From Fuerstiella sp. (lineage in GTDB: Bacteria > Planctomycetota > Planctomycetia > Planctomycetales > Planctomycetaceae): DNA of 35,327 bases. Position 1 is the stretch's first letter; each line of letters opens with the position of its first letter. Below, one piece after another: positions 27,756-35,327 of this stretch. The notes beneath the pieces were generated by a model that searched no databases, was not told the DNA's origin, and was given only the letters and a program-made list of their open reading frames with translations. The translations under genes and the position numbers were made by a program. The stretch is taken from assembly GCA_014238335.1 (NCBI GenBank), contig JABABI010000027.1, positions 1 through 35,327 of the forward strand, read 5' to 3'.

Positions 27756-27932
27756 ACTGACACGGCAGTCGTTTCTCTGGTCCGGACTCGCCCGTGTGTT
27801 TCCCGTTAGTTACTTCGCAGCCTGAGGTGAATGTCCCTAAGATGCCGACTGCAGCGACGTCTTCGATGCGACTTCTGAATGCATTCCATCGCTTACCACC
27901 AACAATTGGCTCGCGACACTTCGAAACAGCAC

Positions 27933-29240
27933 ATGAAAACATTGATTAGAAATGCCCAGGTTGTCCTGCCGGATCAGACTGCCAGCACCAGCGTCCTGTT
28001 TGAGGACGGAATCATTTCTGCGGTAGGCGCCACAGACAACACGGAGGCGGACGAGGTCATAGACGCCACCGGACTTTACCTGATCCCCGGTGTGATTGAC
28101 GACCAGGTCCATTTTCGAGACCCGGGACTGACTCATAAGGAAGATCTGGCGACGGGCAGTCGAGCCTGCGCCAAGGGCGGCATCACGACATTTCTGGAAA
28201 TGCCTAACACGAACCCGGCTACCACCACGCTGAACGCTTTGTATGCGAAGCTGGATCTGGCAGCGGAAAAATGTCTGGTCAACTACGGCTTTTATATTGG
28301 GGCGACCCCTGACAATGTTGACGTGCTGAAGTCGGCTGAACGTACACCGGGCATCAAGATCTTTATCGGGTCCAGCACTGGCAACCTTTTGGTCGATCAG
28401 CAGGAAGCACTGGAACGAATTTTCGCCGAAACCACATTACCCGTTTGTGCTCACTGTGAAGACGAAACCACTGTTCGTGCCAACGCCCAGCGACTGGACG
28501 GCGGAAAGTCGTTTTCGGATCACAGCCGTATCCGTGATCACAAGGCCGCAATCATTGCGACAAAACGAGCGGTTGACCTGGCAGAACGGAACAGCCATCG
28601 GTTTCATGTGCTGCATGTTTCGACGGCTCAGGAAGTGGAATTCCTGCGTGGCTGCAGTGACCTGATTTCCGCAGAAGCGTGTCCGCACCATCTGTTCTTC
28701 AACGTCAACGACTACAAGACTCTGGGATCGCTGGTGCAGATGAATCCGTCGATTAAAAATCCGGAGGACAACGAAGAGCTTTGGCGTGGATTGCTCGATG
28801 GCACAATTTCAGTCATCGCCACCGACCACGCGCCGCACACACTGGAAGAAAAAGACCAGCCATATCCGAAATCACCGTCGGGGCTGCCGGCTGTCGAAAA
28901 CTCGCTGGCGCTGATGCTGAACTCCGTCAACCAGGGCCGCTGCACTCTGCAGCAGGTTGTCTCGTGGATGTGCGCGGCACCGGCCCGCGTGTGGGATATC
29001 GTGAACAAGGGCAGCATTCAGGTAGGGTTTGATGCGGACCTGGTTCTGGTGGATATGAATCGCGAAGCAGAGGTTCGCAACGAACAACAGGTCACAAAGA
29101 GCAGCTGGAGTCCGTGGCATGGAACTCAGCTGAAAGGCTGGCCCGTGCGAACCATTGTTCGCGGAGAAACAGTATTCAATGATGGCATTTTTGATGAAAC
29201 GGTTCGTGGAACCGAGGCAAAGTTCGACCATCGCGGATGA
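27933..29240 (+). CDS. pyrC: Dihydroorotase (type I)
   Basis: A 435-residue amidohydrolase catalysing ring closure of carbamoyl-aspartate to dihydroorotate in pyrimidine synthesis. The signature [20 protein letters not shown] is followed by [15 protein letters not shown], the carboxylated-lysine region [11 protein letters not shown] (Lys142), zinc histidines in VCAHCE (His174) and LHVS (His228), and ATDHAPHT (Asp298). The usual H-x-H is Q-V-H here (Gln58, His60); a D-D-Q-V-H variant occurs in Bacteroidetes/planctomycete-type enzymes, so I do not read it as damage. Length is normal for the type. ATG 27933 was chosen because it starts the first beta strand; the frame is open 18 codons earlier and no clear ribosome-binding site is seen for either. 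It converges on the helicase gene with 174 bp between stops. An allantoinase or hydantoinase is less likely. Confidence 0.9.
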   Translation: MKTLIRNAQVVLPDQTASTSVLFEDGIISAVGATDNTEADEVIDATGLYLIPGVIDDQVHFRDPGLTHKEDLATGSRACAKGGITTFLEMPNTNPATTTLNALYAKLDLAAEKCLVNYGFYIGATPDNVDVLKSAERTPGIKIFIGSSTGNLLVDQQEALERIFAETTLPVCAHCEDETTVRANAQRLDGGKSFSDHSRIRDHKAAIIATKRAVDLAERNSHRFHVLHVSTAQEVEFLRGCSDLISAEACPHHLFFNVNDYKTLGSLVQMNPSIKNPEDNEELWRGLLDGTISVIATDHAPHTLEEKDQPYPKSPSGLPAVENSLALMLNSVNQGRCTLQQVVSWMCAAPARVWDIVNKGSIQVGFDADLVLVDMNREAEVRNEQQVTKSSWSPWHGTQLKGWPVRTIVRGETVFNDGIFDETVRGTEAKFDHRG

Positions 29241-29414
29241 GACCGAAAGCGTCCTGGGAAACCGCCTGGACATTGTTATTGGACAGGCTGCCAACCTGTT
29301 TTGCACGGACTTCACCCGGATTGCTGACACGCTGGCAGCGTGCACGACGCTCGAGCAGGCGAACATTCACCCCATTGGGTCAACCCTTGCCATCATTATG
29401 CTTCGATAATACGG

Positions 29415-31841
29415 TTACTTTGGTCGAATACTGCCAATCGGCTGCAGCGGGCACTGAGCGGCGACAAATGTTTCTTCCCGATCGTCAACTTCAAACAACA
29501 CGGTCACAGTGGCTCGACTGGAACCTTCAGACGCATCAATAACAACGCCTCGTCCGTAGCGAGGATGCCGAACGTTGGTGCCGGCAGTTAATTGATGCGT
29601 TGCGGACGACTTCGTCGCGGACGTGAGTGTTACGCCAACTGCCGCGGCACGAATCACATCCGTTGCTGTGCGTCCGACATCGTTTGTTCCAACAGACGCC
29701 GTAGACGCCCCGATACCTGGCCAGTGCTCAGCGTCCGCTACGTCGGCGTCCTGCGGCTTTCGGTCCGCCAGTTTCTTCTCCAGATCCGCGGCAGACATGA
29801 GCAATGATCTGCCCGGTAACGTCTGAGTCGCCTCGTAGCGGTCGCGCGCCTGCTGCACATAACTGTCCAGTGAATTTGAATTATGAAGGGGTGGTGCGGG
29901 CACATCGTCGTCACAGACGACATCCAGAACCATCTCAGACAGAAACGGGCTGGCAATGGTGTAACGTCCGGTCCCCCGGAAGAATCGTTGGCGGGTTTGA
30001 GTCAGATGCAGTTCGTGCATCGCACGTGTAACCCCCACGAACAGCAAGCGGCGTTCCTCCTGAAAACTGGCCGGATCGCCGTTGCGAACAGCTCGTTCGT
30101 GCGGAATCAGGCCGGATTCCACGCCGGTGATATAGACGACGGGAAACTCCAGTCCCTTGGCGGCGTGCATCGTCATCAATGTCACCACGCCTTTGGAATC
30201 ATCAACGCTGTCCGCTTCGCTGGTCAGTGACGCCATTTCCAGGAACCCCTGCAGCGACGGTGGGTTATCGGGATCATCGTGTGCGTCCTCGTAAATGCGT
30301 GCGGCGCGTACAAGTTCGTAAACGTTGGCTTTGCGGTCCTGGTCCACTTCATCACGTTCGTCCGCCCACAGTGCCAGGTAGTCAATTTCAGCCATCAGCT
30401 TTTCGATCAGACTCGGCACACCAACCTGAGGAGCTCGCTTGTGAAGCTTGTGAATCAGATCCACAAAAGCATTCAGCGGTTTGTGACTGCGAGCAGTCAG
30501 TTTCGCAATTTCATCGCTGCGTTCCGCTGCCTGCATCATCGAGACACCGTGCTGCTGGGCAAAATTCGTCAGGCGACCCACAGTCGTTTTTCCGATACCA
30601 CGTGCCGGACGGTTTACGATCCGTTCGAACGCAGCATCATCAGACGAGTTTTCAATCAGCCGCAGATAGCCCAGCAAATCACGTACTTCCGCACGTTCGT
30701 AGAAAGAAAAACCGGCCGCCACCTGAAACGGAATTCTATGCCTCGACAAGGCCGTTTCCACCGACGCGGACAGCGCGTTCACGCGATAGAAGACCGCGAA
30801 ATCAGAGTACTTCCGTTCACTCGAATTCACGGCAGCGGCAATTTCCAGCGCAATGCCGTTGGCTTCCGCTTCGGAATCGGCAAACACTCGCAGTTTAACG
30901 GATTCGCCGGTTTCGTTGTCGGTGGTCAGAGCATTCCGATGACGGCGAGGATTACATGAAATCAGCTGATCCGCACAGCGAACGATGGACCCTGTGCTGC
31001 GAAAGTTCTGGTCGAGCGACACGATTTTTGTGCCACCGAAGTCCTGTTCAAACTGCAGAATATTTTCCGGGCGAGCTCCCCGCCAGCCGTAGATCGACTG
31101 ATCAGGGTCGCCTGTAGCACAGACGTTCGGAAACTGCTGCGACAACGCTCGCACAATGCGGTACTGCGCCAGGTTGGTATCCTGGTACTCATCTACCAGG
31201 ACAAAACGAAACTGCGCGTCCAGAATCTGTCTTAGCTCGCCGCTGTCGGACAGCAGATCCACAACGTGCAACAGCAGAGCGTCAAAGTCAACAGCATTCT
31301 GATGCAGCAGTCGCTGTTCGTATTCCGGGAATACTTCATAAACAACAGCATCCAGCGGATCACCAATGCGATCTTGATAACGGCGACGGAATGCTTCTGC
31401 ACTGACAAGTTCATTTCGCGCTTTGCTGATCCGGTTCAGCACTCGCCGTGGCTCATGCATTACGGTGTCAAAACCGATCTGCTTCATAATCTTTCGAACA
31501 AGCTGCGACTGATCTGATGAATCCAGGATCGTGAAGTTATCCTTCAACCCCACGTGATCCGGATACACTCGCAGTAATCGCGAACAGAACCGGTGGAACG
31601 TGCTGACCTGCACTCGCGTGCCGCCCAGCAAACACTCGACTCGTTCACTCATTTCCCGAGCAGCCTTGTTCGTGAACGTCAATGCCAGGATTTCGTCCGG
31701 GCGCACACCCCGCTGCAGTAGTCGGGCGATGCGGTGCGTTATGACCCTTGTCTTGCCAGACCCTGGTCCGGCCAGAACCATTAACGGCCCTTCGAAGTGG
31801 TCAACGGCAGCCTGCTGAGGCTCAGTAAGATTGGCGGGCAT
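29415..31841 (-). CDS. UvrD/PcrA-type superfamily 1 DNA helicase
   Basis: An 808-residue ATP-dependent 3'-5' DNA helicase acting in repair and replication-fork maintenance. It has all SF1A motifs: Q-motif LTEPQQAAV, Walker A GPGSGKT (25-31), LTFTNKAAREM, TFHRFCSRLL, Walker B DEYQDT (217-222), GDPDQSIYGWRGA (244-256), LDQNFRST, VTLMTMHAAKGLEFP and RRLLFVGVTRAMHEL. Length is a little above PcrA/UvrD. The C-terminal about 60 residues (NVRHPRYGRGVVIDASEG) look like the small PcrA/UvrD tail domain that contacts RNA polymerase. The start ATG follows GGATG by about 10 bases. It may be uvrD, pcrA or rep; a gene symbol cannot be fixed without a tree. Confidence 0.93.
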   Translation of the reverse strand: MPANLTEPQQAAVDHFEGPLMVLAGPGSGKTRVITHRIARLLQRGVRPDEILALTFTNKAAREMSERVECLLGGTRVQVSTFHRFCSRLLRVYPDHVGLKDNFTILDSSDQSQLVRKIMKQIGFDTVMHEPRRVLNRISKARNELVSAEAFRRRYQDRIGDPLDAVVYEVFPEYEQRLLHQNAVDFDALLLHVVDLLSDSGELRQILDAQFRFVLVDEYQDTNLAQYRIVRALSQQFPNVCATGDPDQSIYGWRGARPENILQFEQDFGGTKIVSLDQNFRSTGSIVRCADQLISCNPRRHRNALTTDNETGESVKLRVFADSEAEANGIALEIAAAVNSSERKYSDFAVFYRVNALSASVETALSRHRIPFQVAAGFSFYERAEVRDLLGYLRLIENSSDDAAFERIVNRPARGIGKTTVGRLTNFAQQHGVSMMQAAERSDEIAKLTARSHKPLNAFVDLIHKLHKRAPQVGVPSLIEKLMAEIDYLALWADERDEVDQDRKANVYELVRAARIYEDAHDDPDNPPSLQGFLEMASLTSEADSVDDSKGVVTLMTMHAAKGLEFPVVYITGVESGLIPHERAVRNGDPASFQEERRLLFVGVTRAMHELHLTQTRQRFFRGTGRYTIASPFLSEMVLDVVCDDDVPAPPLHNSNSLDSYVQQARDRYEATQTLPGRSLLMSAADLEKKLADRKPQDADVADAEHWPGIGASTASVGTNDVGRTATDVIRAAAVGVTLTSATKSSATHQLTAGTNVRHPRYGRGVVIDASEGSSRATVTVLFEVDDREETFVAAQCPLQPIGSIRPK

Positions 31842-32414
31842 GAGTGATCATCCATGACAGACAGTTTCGAGGCAAATAAGCATACCGGGAACCGGCGTCA
31901 CGTGGCAGCGAACAGTCGTCAAAGATGCGAAAAACACACGGCACGGCCATTCTTTGACCTCGGAAAGCAAAAGGTTATCGCAGCCCTCCGGCACGAGCGC
32001 GACACAACTGCCGTGGGGCGAATGCGCTGTGCACGCGCGGGCTGTGTTGCTGTGCTTCGATGCGTCCACCGCAGGCGCACCGGATGTCCGCGGCACTGGC
32101 CATCAGGTCCGTTCGGTCGGTCGGCGTGACGGTGACGCAGCACATCGCGCAGGGGGCCTGTTTCGTCCACGTCGACGGCGCACACCGTGGACGTCCGGGC
32201 CTGCTTACAACTGGAGTTTGACAAGATCTCTGATCAGAACGTTAAGCCCGTTTAACACCCTCAAGAGTGACTGCGATCGATTTCGTAGTTCCTGCCATTT
32301 TGTTGCTGCTTCAGGTCATTTGACTCCTACAATCGGCACAGTCGATACAACCGGATCCTGAGTCTTCAGAGAGGAGACTGTTGTTCGGTGTTACTTTGTA
32401 CGGGAGTTTGAAAG
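31842..32414. other. Intergenic region between divergent genes
   Basis: 573 bp between the helicase start (minus) and the pilin-like gene (plus). It contains an inverted repeat, CGTCCACG (32164-32171) and CGTGGACG (32186-32193), with a 14-nt spacer. Open frames on either strand here are Arg/His/Cys-rich and unlike proteins. Promoters for both genes are expected but not located with confidence. Confidence 0.4.
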
Positions 32415-32837
32415 ATGAACCTGTTATCGAAATTATGGCGTGACGAGTCGGGAGTACTACTGTCGGCGGAAGCCGCCATTGTTGGCACCGTCGCTGTCGT
32501 TGGTATTTCAACCGGGCTGACTGTGGTTGCGAAATCCGTCAACGAGGAACTCAAGGACGTTGGACTTGCCATTCGCAGCCTGGATCAGAGCTACAACATC
32601 CCGGCTCGCAAGGGGTGCGCCGGAGGCGCGACGGCGGGATCTGCGTTTCAACAGGCGCCAGTGAAGAAGTCGCTGGCCGAACTTTGTGAAGTCGCCAGGA
32701 AGGCAGAACAGTCTGAAAAGTCCACTGAGCAGCGTACCCAAAAAACGCCTCAGTCAGAACGTATGCGGCGTCAGATCGAACTGCAGAAGAAACGTCGGAA
32801 ATCTGAGTCTCCCCGAAAGAAAGCTCGTCAGATTTGA
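32415..32837 (+). CDS. Small pilin-like membrane/secreted protein
   Basis: A 140-residue protein. After a short polar start with the segment LWRDESGV there is one hydrophobic helix (LLSAEAAIVGTVAVVGISTG, about 15-34). Then comes SVNEELKDVGLAIRSLDQSY and a Gly/Ala segment. The last 55 residues are very basic, with many Lys, Arg, Gln and Ser. The W-x-D-E-x-G-x-x-[ST]-x-E pattern before the helix resembles Flp-type pilins and a family of small planctomycete proteins. It may be a surface pilin-like subunit, but no tad/flp assembly genes lie nearby. GGGAG and GAAAG precede the ATG. It is monocistronic: a strong terminator follows at 32929-32957. Confidence 0.75.
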   Translation: MNLLSKLWRDESGVLLSAEAAIVGTVAVVGISTGLTVVAKSVNEELKDVGLAIRSLDQSYNIPARKGCAGGATAGSAFQQAPVKKSLAELCEVARKAEQSEKSTEQRTQKTPQSERMRRQIELQKKRRKSESPRKKARQI

Positions 32838-32928
32838 CGGCTTGCTGCTGAAGGAAATCAGTGACTGCGGTGCGGCTCTGAGCCTGCAGACTCAGACATC
32901 CAAATCGAAGTGTAGGCCTACAGGGCAT

Positions 32929-32957
32929 AACGAGCCATCAGCGGGTGGCTCGTTTTT
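32929..32957 (+). terminator. Rho-independent terminator
   Basis: AACGAGCCA (32929-32937) pairs perfectly with TGGCTCGTT (32946-32954) around an 8-nt loop, and a run of five T ends the structure at 32957. It lies 92 bp after the pilin-like gene's stop and 13 bp past the PilZ stop on the other strand. It should stop plus-strand transcription; on the minus strand the stem is not followed by T residues. Confidence 0.88.
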
Positions 32958-32970
32958 CATGGGACAGCCT

Positions 32971-33309
32971 CTAACTGCTCGGTGCCGGAGCTGCGGAAAT
33001 AAACTTCCAGCCTGTCAGATACCAGCCGTTCCCATATCCATCGCTCCAGCGCAATTCGCATTTCAGATGGGCGGGCCTGCCCGTCGTTGAATGTATCTTC
33101 AGCACGGCAACAGTACCTTCGGCCAGCTCAAGACTCGTGATGAGCCCGATGCCTTGCTTCGACATGTCCCTGGAAAATGACAGTACGCCGGGTTCGCGTC
33201 CGATATGAATATGCACGGGCCGAGCAAACGCATGTCGAAACTCCGTGCGACGCTCTGTAAACCTTGCCCTCTGTGCTTCCATGAGAAGTCTGTCAAGATC
33301 TTCCTGCAT
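32971..33309 (-). CDS. PilZ domain protein (cyclic-di-GMP binding)
   Basis: A 112-residue single-domain protein. The two parts of the c-di-GMP binding signature are present: RTEFR (R-x-x-x-R, Arg21 and Arg25) and DMSKQG (D-x-S-x-x-G, Asp48 to Gly53), in the usual order and about 25 residues apart. The rest is a beta barrel (VAVLKIHS, LKCELRWSDG, WYLTGWKF). It should be a cytosolic receptor that changes partner activity when c-di-GMP rises; the partner is unknown. ATG 33309 has AGAGAG seven bases upstream; the frame is open 27 codons further up without a ribosome-binding site. A good promoter lies about 100 bp upstream. It is convergent with the pilin-like gene, and a functional link is speculative. 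Confidence 0.85.
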   Translation of the reverse strand: MQEDLDRLLMEAQRARFTERRTEFRHAFARPVHIHIGREPGVLSFSRDMSKQGIGLITSLELAEGTVAVLKIHSTTGRPAHLKCELRWSDGYGNGWYLTGWKFISAAPAPSS

Positions 33310-33801
33310 ATGAATTCTCTCTCTGGGCGGCCGTAGTGCCGTATACGGAACCAATTGACGCTTTGGCACGACAGCACGTAAACGCGACATCGATCCGACA
33401 AGGACATGCGATTATAGGACATGACGATGATAATGTTACAACCAAAAAGCAGCAGCCCACGTACCGTGTACCTGAAGCGCTGCGGATTCAGCAACACCGG
33501 TCAGTAGAAATGGTCTTCCAGCGGGCCTTTGCTGAAACACACCGATGTTCGCCCTGCGATCGATGCCATTCACTGAGACCTGAATCAGAACTTCCGACTG
33601 GTGGTCGCACAGCCAGAGCATATGGCTGCACGTGCCGGATCCGAAAATCGGTGGCTGATATCGGCGATTCATGGCACAGATACTGGCTGCGTTTGAGATC
33701 GCAGCCTAGAATCGGCCAACGCGGGACGTCATATGCGAGGTGGCACAGGCGGACTGCTAAAATTTTCAGAAACACTCTTTCTTCACTGTTGGAAGTCCTT
33801 C
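33310..33801. other. Intergenic region between divergent PilZ and sulfatase genes
   Basis: 492 bp. It carries the PilZ promoter candidate. A long plus-strand open frame (33336-34106) runs through it into the sulfatase gene in another frame and has no protein-like pattern. I found no convincing promoter for the sulfatase. Confidence 0.4.
33411..33441 (-). promoter_or_regulatory. Candidate sigma-70-type promoter for the PilZ gene
   Basis: On the minus strand TTGTAA (33441-33436) and a perfect TATAAT (33416-33411) are separated by 19 bp. It lies about 100 bp upstream of the PilZ ATG and points toward it. The spacing is long by 1-2 bp, so this is a moderate call. Confidence 0.45.
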
Positions 33802-35196
33802 ATGGCACTCAATCGAATTTCGTTTCTGTTTGTCTCTTTCCTGACCCTGATCGTTACGGGCTTCGAAAATCGGCTGCAGGCCGACGATTCACCTCCCAAC
33901 ATTGTCATGATCATCAGCGACGATCAGACGTGGACCGACTACGGTTTCATGGGACATCCGGATATCCAGACGCCGCACCTGGACCGACTGGCCTCGCGCA
34001 GTGCTTTGTTTCGCAGAGGTTACGTGCCAGTGGCGCTGTGCCGTCCTTCGCTGGCAACAATGATCACAGGACTGTATCCGCATCAACATGGCGTCACGGG
34101 CAATGACCCGTCGCCCGATCCGTCGATCGCGCCCGCGCAGTATGCGGACCTGCGAGCTCGCCTGATCGCAAAACTCGACCGTTTCGACACAGTGCCGGAA
34201 CTGCTGGCGAAGAAGGGATATTTAAGCCATCAAAGCGGTAAGTGGTGGGAAGGCAGCTACAAGCGAGGCGGATTTTCTCACGGCATGACCCGAGGATTCC
34301 CGGAGAAGGGCGGGCGACACGGCGACGACGGCCTGAAAATTGGCCGCGCGGGCATGGCTCCCGTGCTGAATTTTGTAGACAGTGCAGTGGAACAGAAGAA
34401 ACCATTCTTTCTTTGGTACGCTCCATTCCTGCCCCACACACCTCATAATCCGCCGAAACGCCTGCTGCAGAAGTATAGGAAGGACGGGCGACATGTTTCG
34501 TTGGCCAAATATTATGCCATGTGCGACTGGTTTGACGAAACATGCGGTCAACTGATTGGTCACCTTGAAACGGCCGGTGTCACAGACAATACGATGATCG
34601 TTTATGTAACGGATAACGGCTGGATTCAGAGAACGCCCGACGTTCAGGTCCCCGAGGGATGGCGGCCGTCGTTCGCTCCCAAATCAAAGCAGTCTCCCAA
34701 TGATGGAGGAACGCGAACTCCCATCATGGTGTGCTGGCCCGGGACGATTAAGCCGTCAGAACGCGGCGAAGTGGTCAGCAGTATTGACCTGGTGCCGACA
34801 ATGCTGAAAGCAGCAGGTGCCGAAGTTCCGGATCAACTTCCCGGCATTGATCTGCTGCCGGTGATCAACAATGAAAAACCACTGGGCCGCGACACATTAT
34901 TCGGTGAAAGTTTCGCTCACGACATTGCAGACGTGGACAACCCTCAGGCGTCGTTGCTGTACCGCTGGGCGATTGCCGGAAAATGGAAGCTGCTGCTGAC
35001 GTATGACGGCAAACTGAATCGCTACAAAGCTGTTCATTCCAGCGGCGACGGTCGCCCCCAACTGTTCGACCTGATCGATGATCCGCTCGAAACAAAAAAC
35101 GTGGCGGCCGCGCACCCCGACGTTGTGGCACGCCTGGCAAAAAAGCTGGACGGATGGTGGAAGGTCACAGAACGAAAAGTGCTGACGACGTATTAG
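33802..35196 (+). CDS. Secreted sulfatase
   Basis: A 464-residue arylsulfatase-type enzyme that should remove sulfate esters outside the cytoplasm. Residues 1-27 are a signal peptide (FLFVSFLTLIVTG, ending Q-A). The metal site begins NIVMIISDDQTW (Asp40, Asp41), and VTDNGW supplies another metal Asp/Asn. The active-site segment is VALCRPSLATMITGLYPHQHG: Cys80 is the residue oxidised to formylglycine, but the Arg of the core C-x-P-x-R is Leu84, a variant I associate with planctomycete sulfatases. HQHG and SHQSGKWWEGSY match the family. The frame is open 23 codons upstream, but GGAAG lies 6 bases before ATG 33802 and the signal begins there. Planctomycetes use many such enzymes on sulfated algal polysaccharides; the substrate here is unknown. 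Confidence 0.9.
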   Translation: MALNRISFLFVSFLTLIVTGFENRLQADDSPPNIVMIISDDQTWTDYGFMGHPDIQTPHLDRLASRSALFRRGYVPVALCRPSLATMITGLYPHQHGVTGNDPSPDPSIAPAQYADLRARLIAKLDRFDTVPELLAKKGYLSHQSGKWWEGSYKRGGFSHGMTRGFPEKGGRHGDDGLKIGRAGMAPVLNFVDSAVEQKKPFFLWYAPFLPHTPHNPPKRLLQKYRKDGRHVSLAKYYAMCDWFDETCGQLIGHLETAGVTDNTMIVYVTDNGWIQRTPDVQVPEGWRPSFAPKSKQSPNDGGTRTPIMVCWPGTIKPSERGEVVSSIDLVPTMLKAAGAEVPDQLPGIDLLPVINNEKPLGRDTLFGESFAHDIADVDNPQASLLYRWAIAGKWKLLLTYDGKLNRYKAVHSSGDGRPQLFDLIDDPLETKNVAAAHPDVVARLAKKLDGWWKVTERKVLTTY

Positions 35197-35200
35197 AAAC

Positions 35201-35235
35201 CGGGCCCGTTGCATCAGCTGACTGAGCGGGGCCCG
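35201..35235 (+). terminator. Weak terminator-like hairpin after the sulfatase
   Basis: CGGGCCC (35201-35207) pairs with GGGCCCG (35229-35235) across a 21-nt loop containing CAGCTG. The following bases are TTGTTGCTG, a poor T-run. GGGCCCGTTG is also a direct repeat (35202-35211, 35229-35238). Confidence 0.3.
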
Positions 35236-35253
35236 TTGTTGCTGAAACCTGAG

Positions 35254-35268
35254 CTGTCGCGGCGACAG
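35254..35268. repeat. Inverted repeat, 7-bp arms
   Basis: CTGTCGC (35254-35260) and GCGACAG (35262-35268) flank a single G. It can form a 5-bp stem with a 5-nt loop. It lies about 60 bp past the sulfatase stop, near the window edge; the role is unknown. Confidence 0.4.
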
Positions 35269-35327
35269 TTCAAGCGGCTGCGGCTACGCCGCCGTCATCT
35301 GGTCTCGCCCGGCTGTGACGGAATCTG

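Noticed and set aside
27933..29240. Gln58 in Q-V-H of dihydroorotase as a missing zinc ligand
   Set aside because: The D-D-Q-V-H-F-R form is familiar from dihydroorotases of Bacteroidetes and related lineages, so it is probably a lineage variant rather than damage.
29155..29409. Plus-strand frame of 84 codons overlapping the 3' end of the dihydroorotase gene
   Set aside because: The middle (DIVIGQAANLFCTDFTRIADTLAAC) looks slightly protein-like, but it has no ribosome-binding site, overlaps pyrC out of frame and matches no family I know.
33336..34106. Plus-strand open frame of 256 codons overlapping the sulfatase start
   Set aside because: It is in another frame from the sulfatase and its composition is Arg/His/Ser-rich without motifs; the sulfatase frame is unambiguous.
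1..35327. CRISPR array, insertion sequence, prophage, toxin-antitoxin pair or defence island
   Set aside because: No regularly spaced direct repeats, transposase, phage structural gene, Cas protein or restriction enzyme is visible anywhere in the window.

Overview
The window looks like chromosomal DNA of a planctomycete (Planctomycetota). The evidence is the family mix: a DUF1501 protein, a secreted sulfatase, two Ser/Thr kinases with planctomycete-style flanking regions, an ECF sigma factor next to one of the kinases, an FHA-GAF-cyclase, an S46 dipeptidyl peptidase and several Sec/Tat-exported enzymes. Genes are widely spaced, GC is moderate, and the layout is mosaic rather than operonic. 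I see no rRNA, tRNA, insertion sequence, phage gene or CRISPR array. The genus cannot be fixed from the sequence alone.

Layout. 1-7474 (minus strand): start of an enolase-superfamily (mandelate racemase/muconate lactonizing) gene, a frameshifted fatty-acid hydroxylase/sterol-desaturase gene, an FHA-GAF-class III cyclase, an exported barrel-like protein and a Ser/Thr kinase with a TPR-type C-terminus. 7907-13336 (plus): a heavily broken secreted leucine-rich-repeat gene, a Tat-exported alpha/beta hydrolase, a small Thr-rich secreted protein and a DUF1501 protein. 13961-16989 (minus): a bicarbonate module made of an SLC4-type anion transporter with an N-terminal PTS-EIIA-like domain and a beta-carbonic anhydrase. 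17770-23469: a probable EIIA remnant, S46 peptidase, aldo/keto reductase, sigma-factor fragment and a GH71/GH99-like glycosidase. 24105-27755: ECF sigma factor plus membrane kinase. 27933-31841: dihydroorotase and UvrD/PcrA-type helicase, convergent. 32415-35196: pilin-like small protein with a clear terminator, PilZ protein and sulfatase.

The most striking feature is the number of otherwise well-preserved genes carrying discrete disabling lesions. The SLC4 transporter has two in-frame stops (TAA in codon 27, TGA about two thirds along), the carbonic anhydrase has TAG as its second codon, the LRR gene has two TAG codons, a 1-base deletion and a perfect 7-bp tandem duplication, and the hydroxylase has a 1-base deletion. 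Both genes of the bicarbonate module are hit. The stops can be explained by single C-to-T changes (CAA, CGA, CAG to stop). The simplest readings are recent pseudogenization or consensus errors in the assembly; stop readthrough is possible but unproven. The large housekeeping and signalling genes are intact, so a recoded stop codon is not supported. I found no convincing wholly new multi-gene system.
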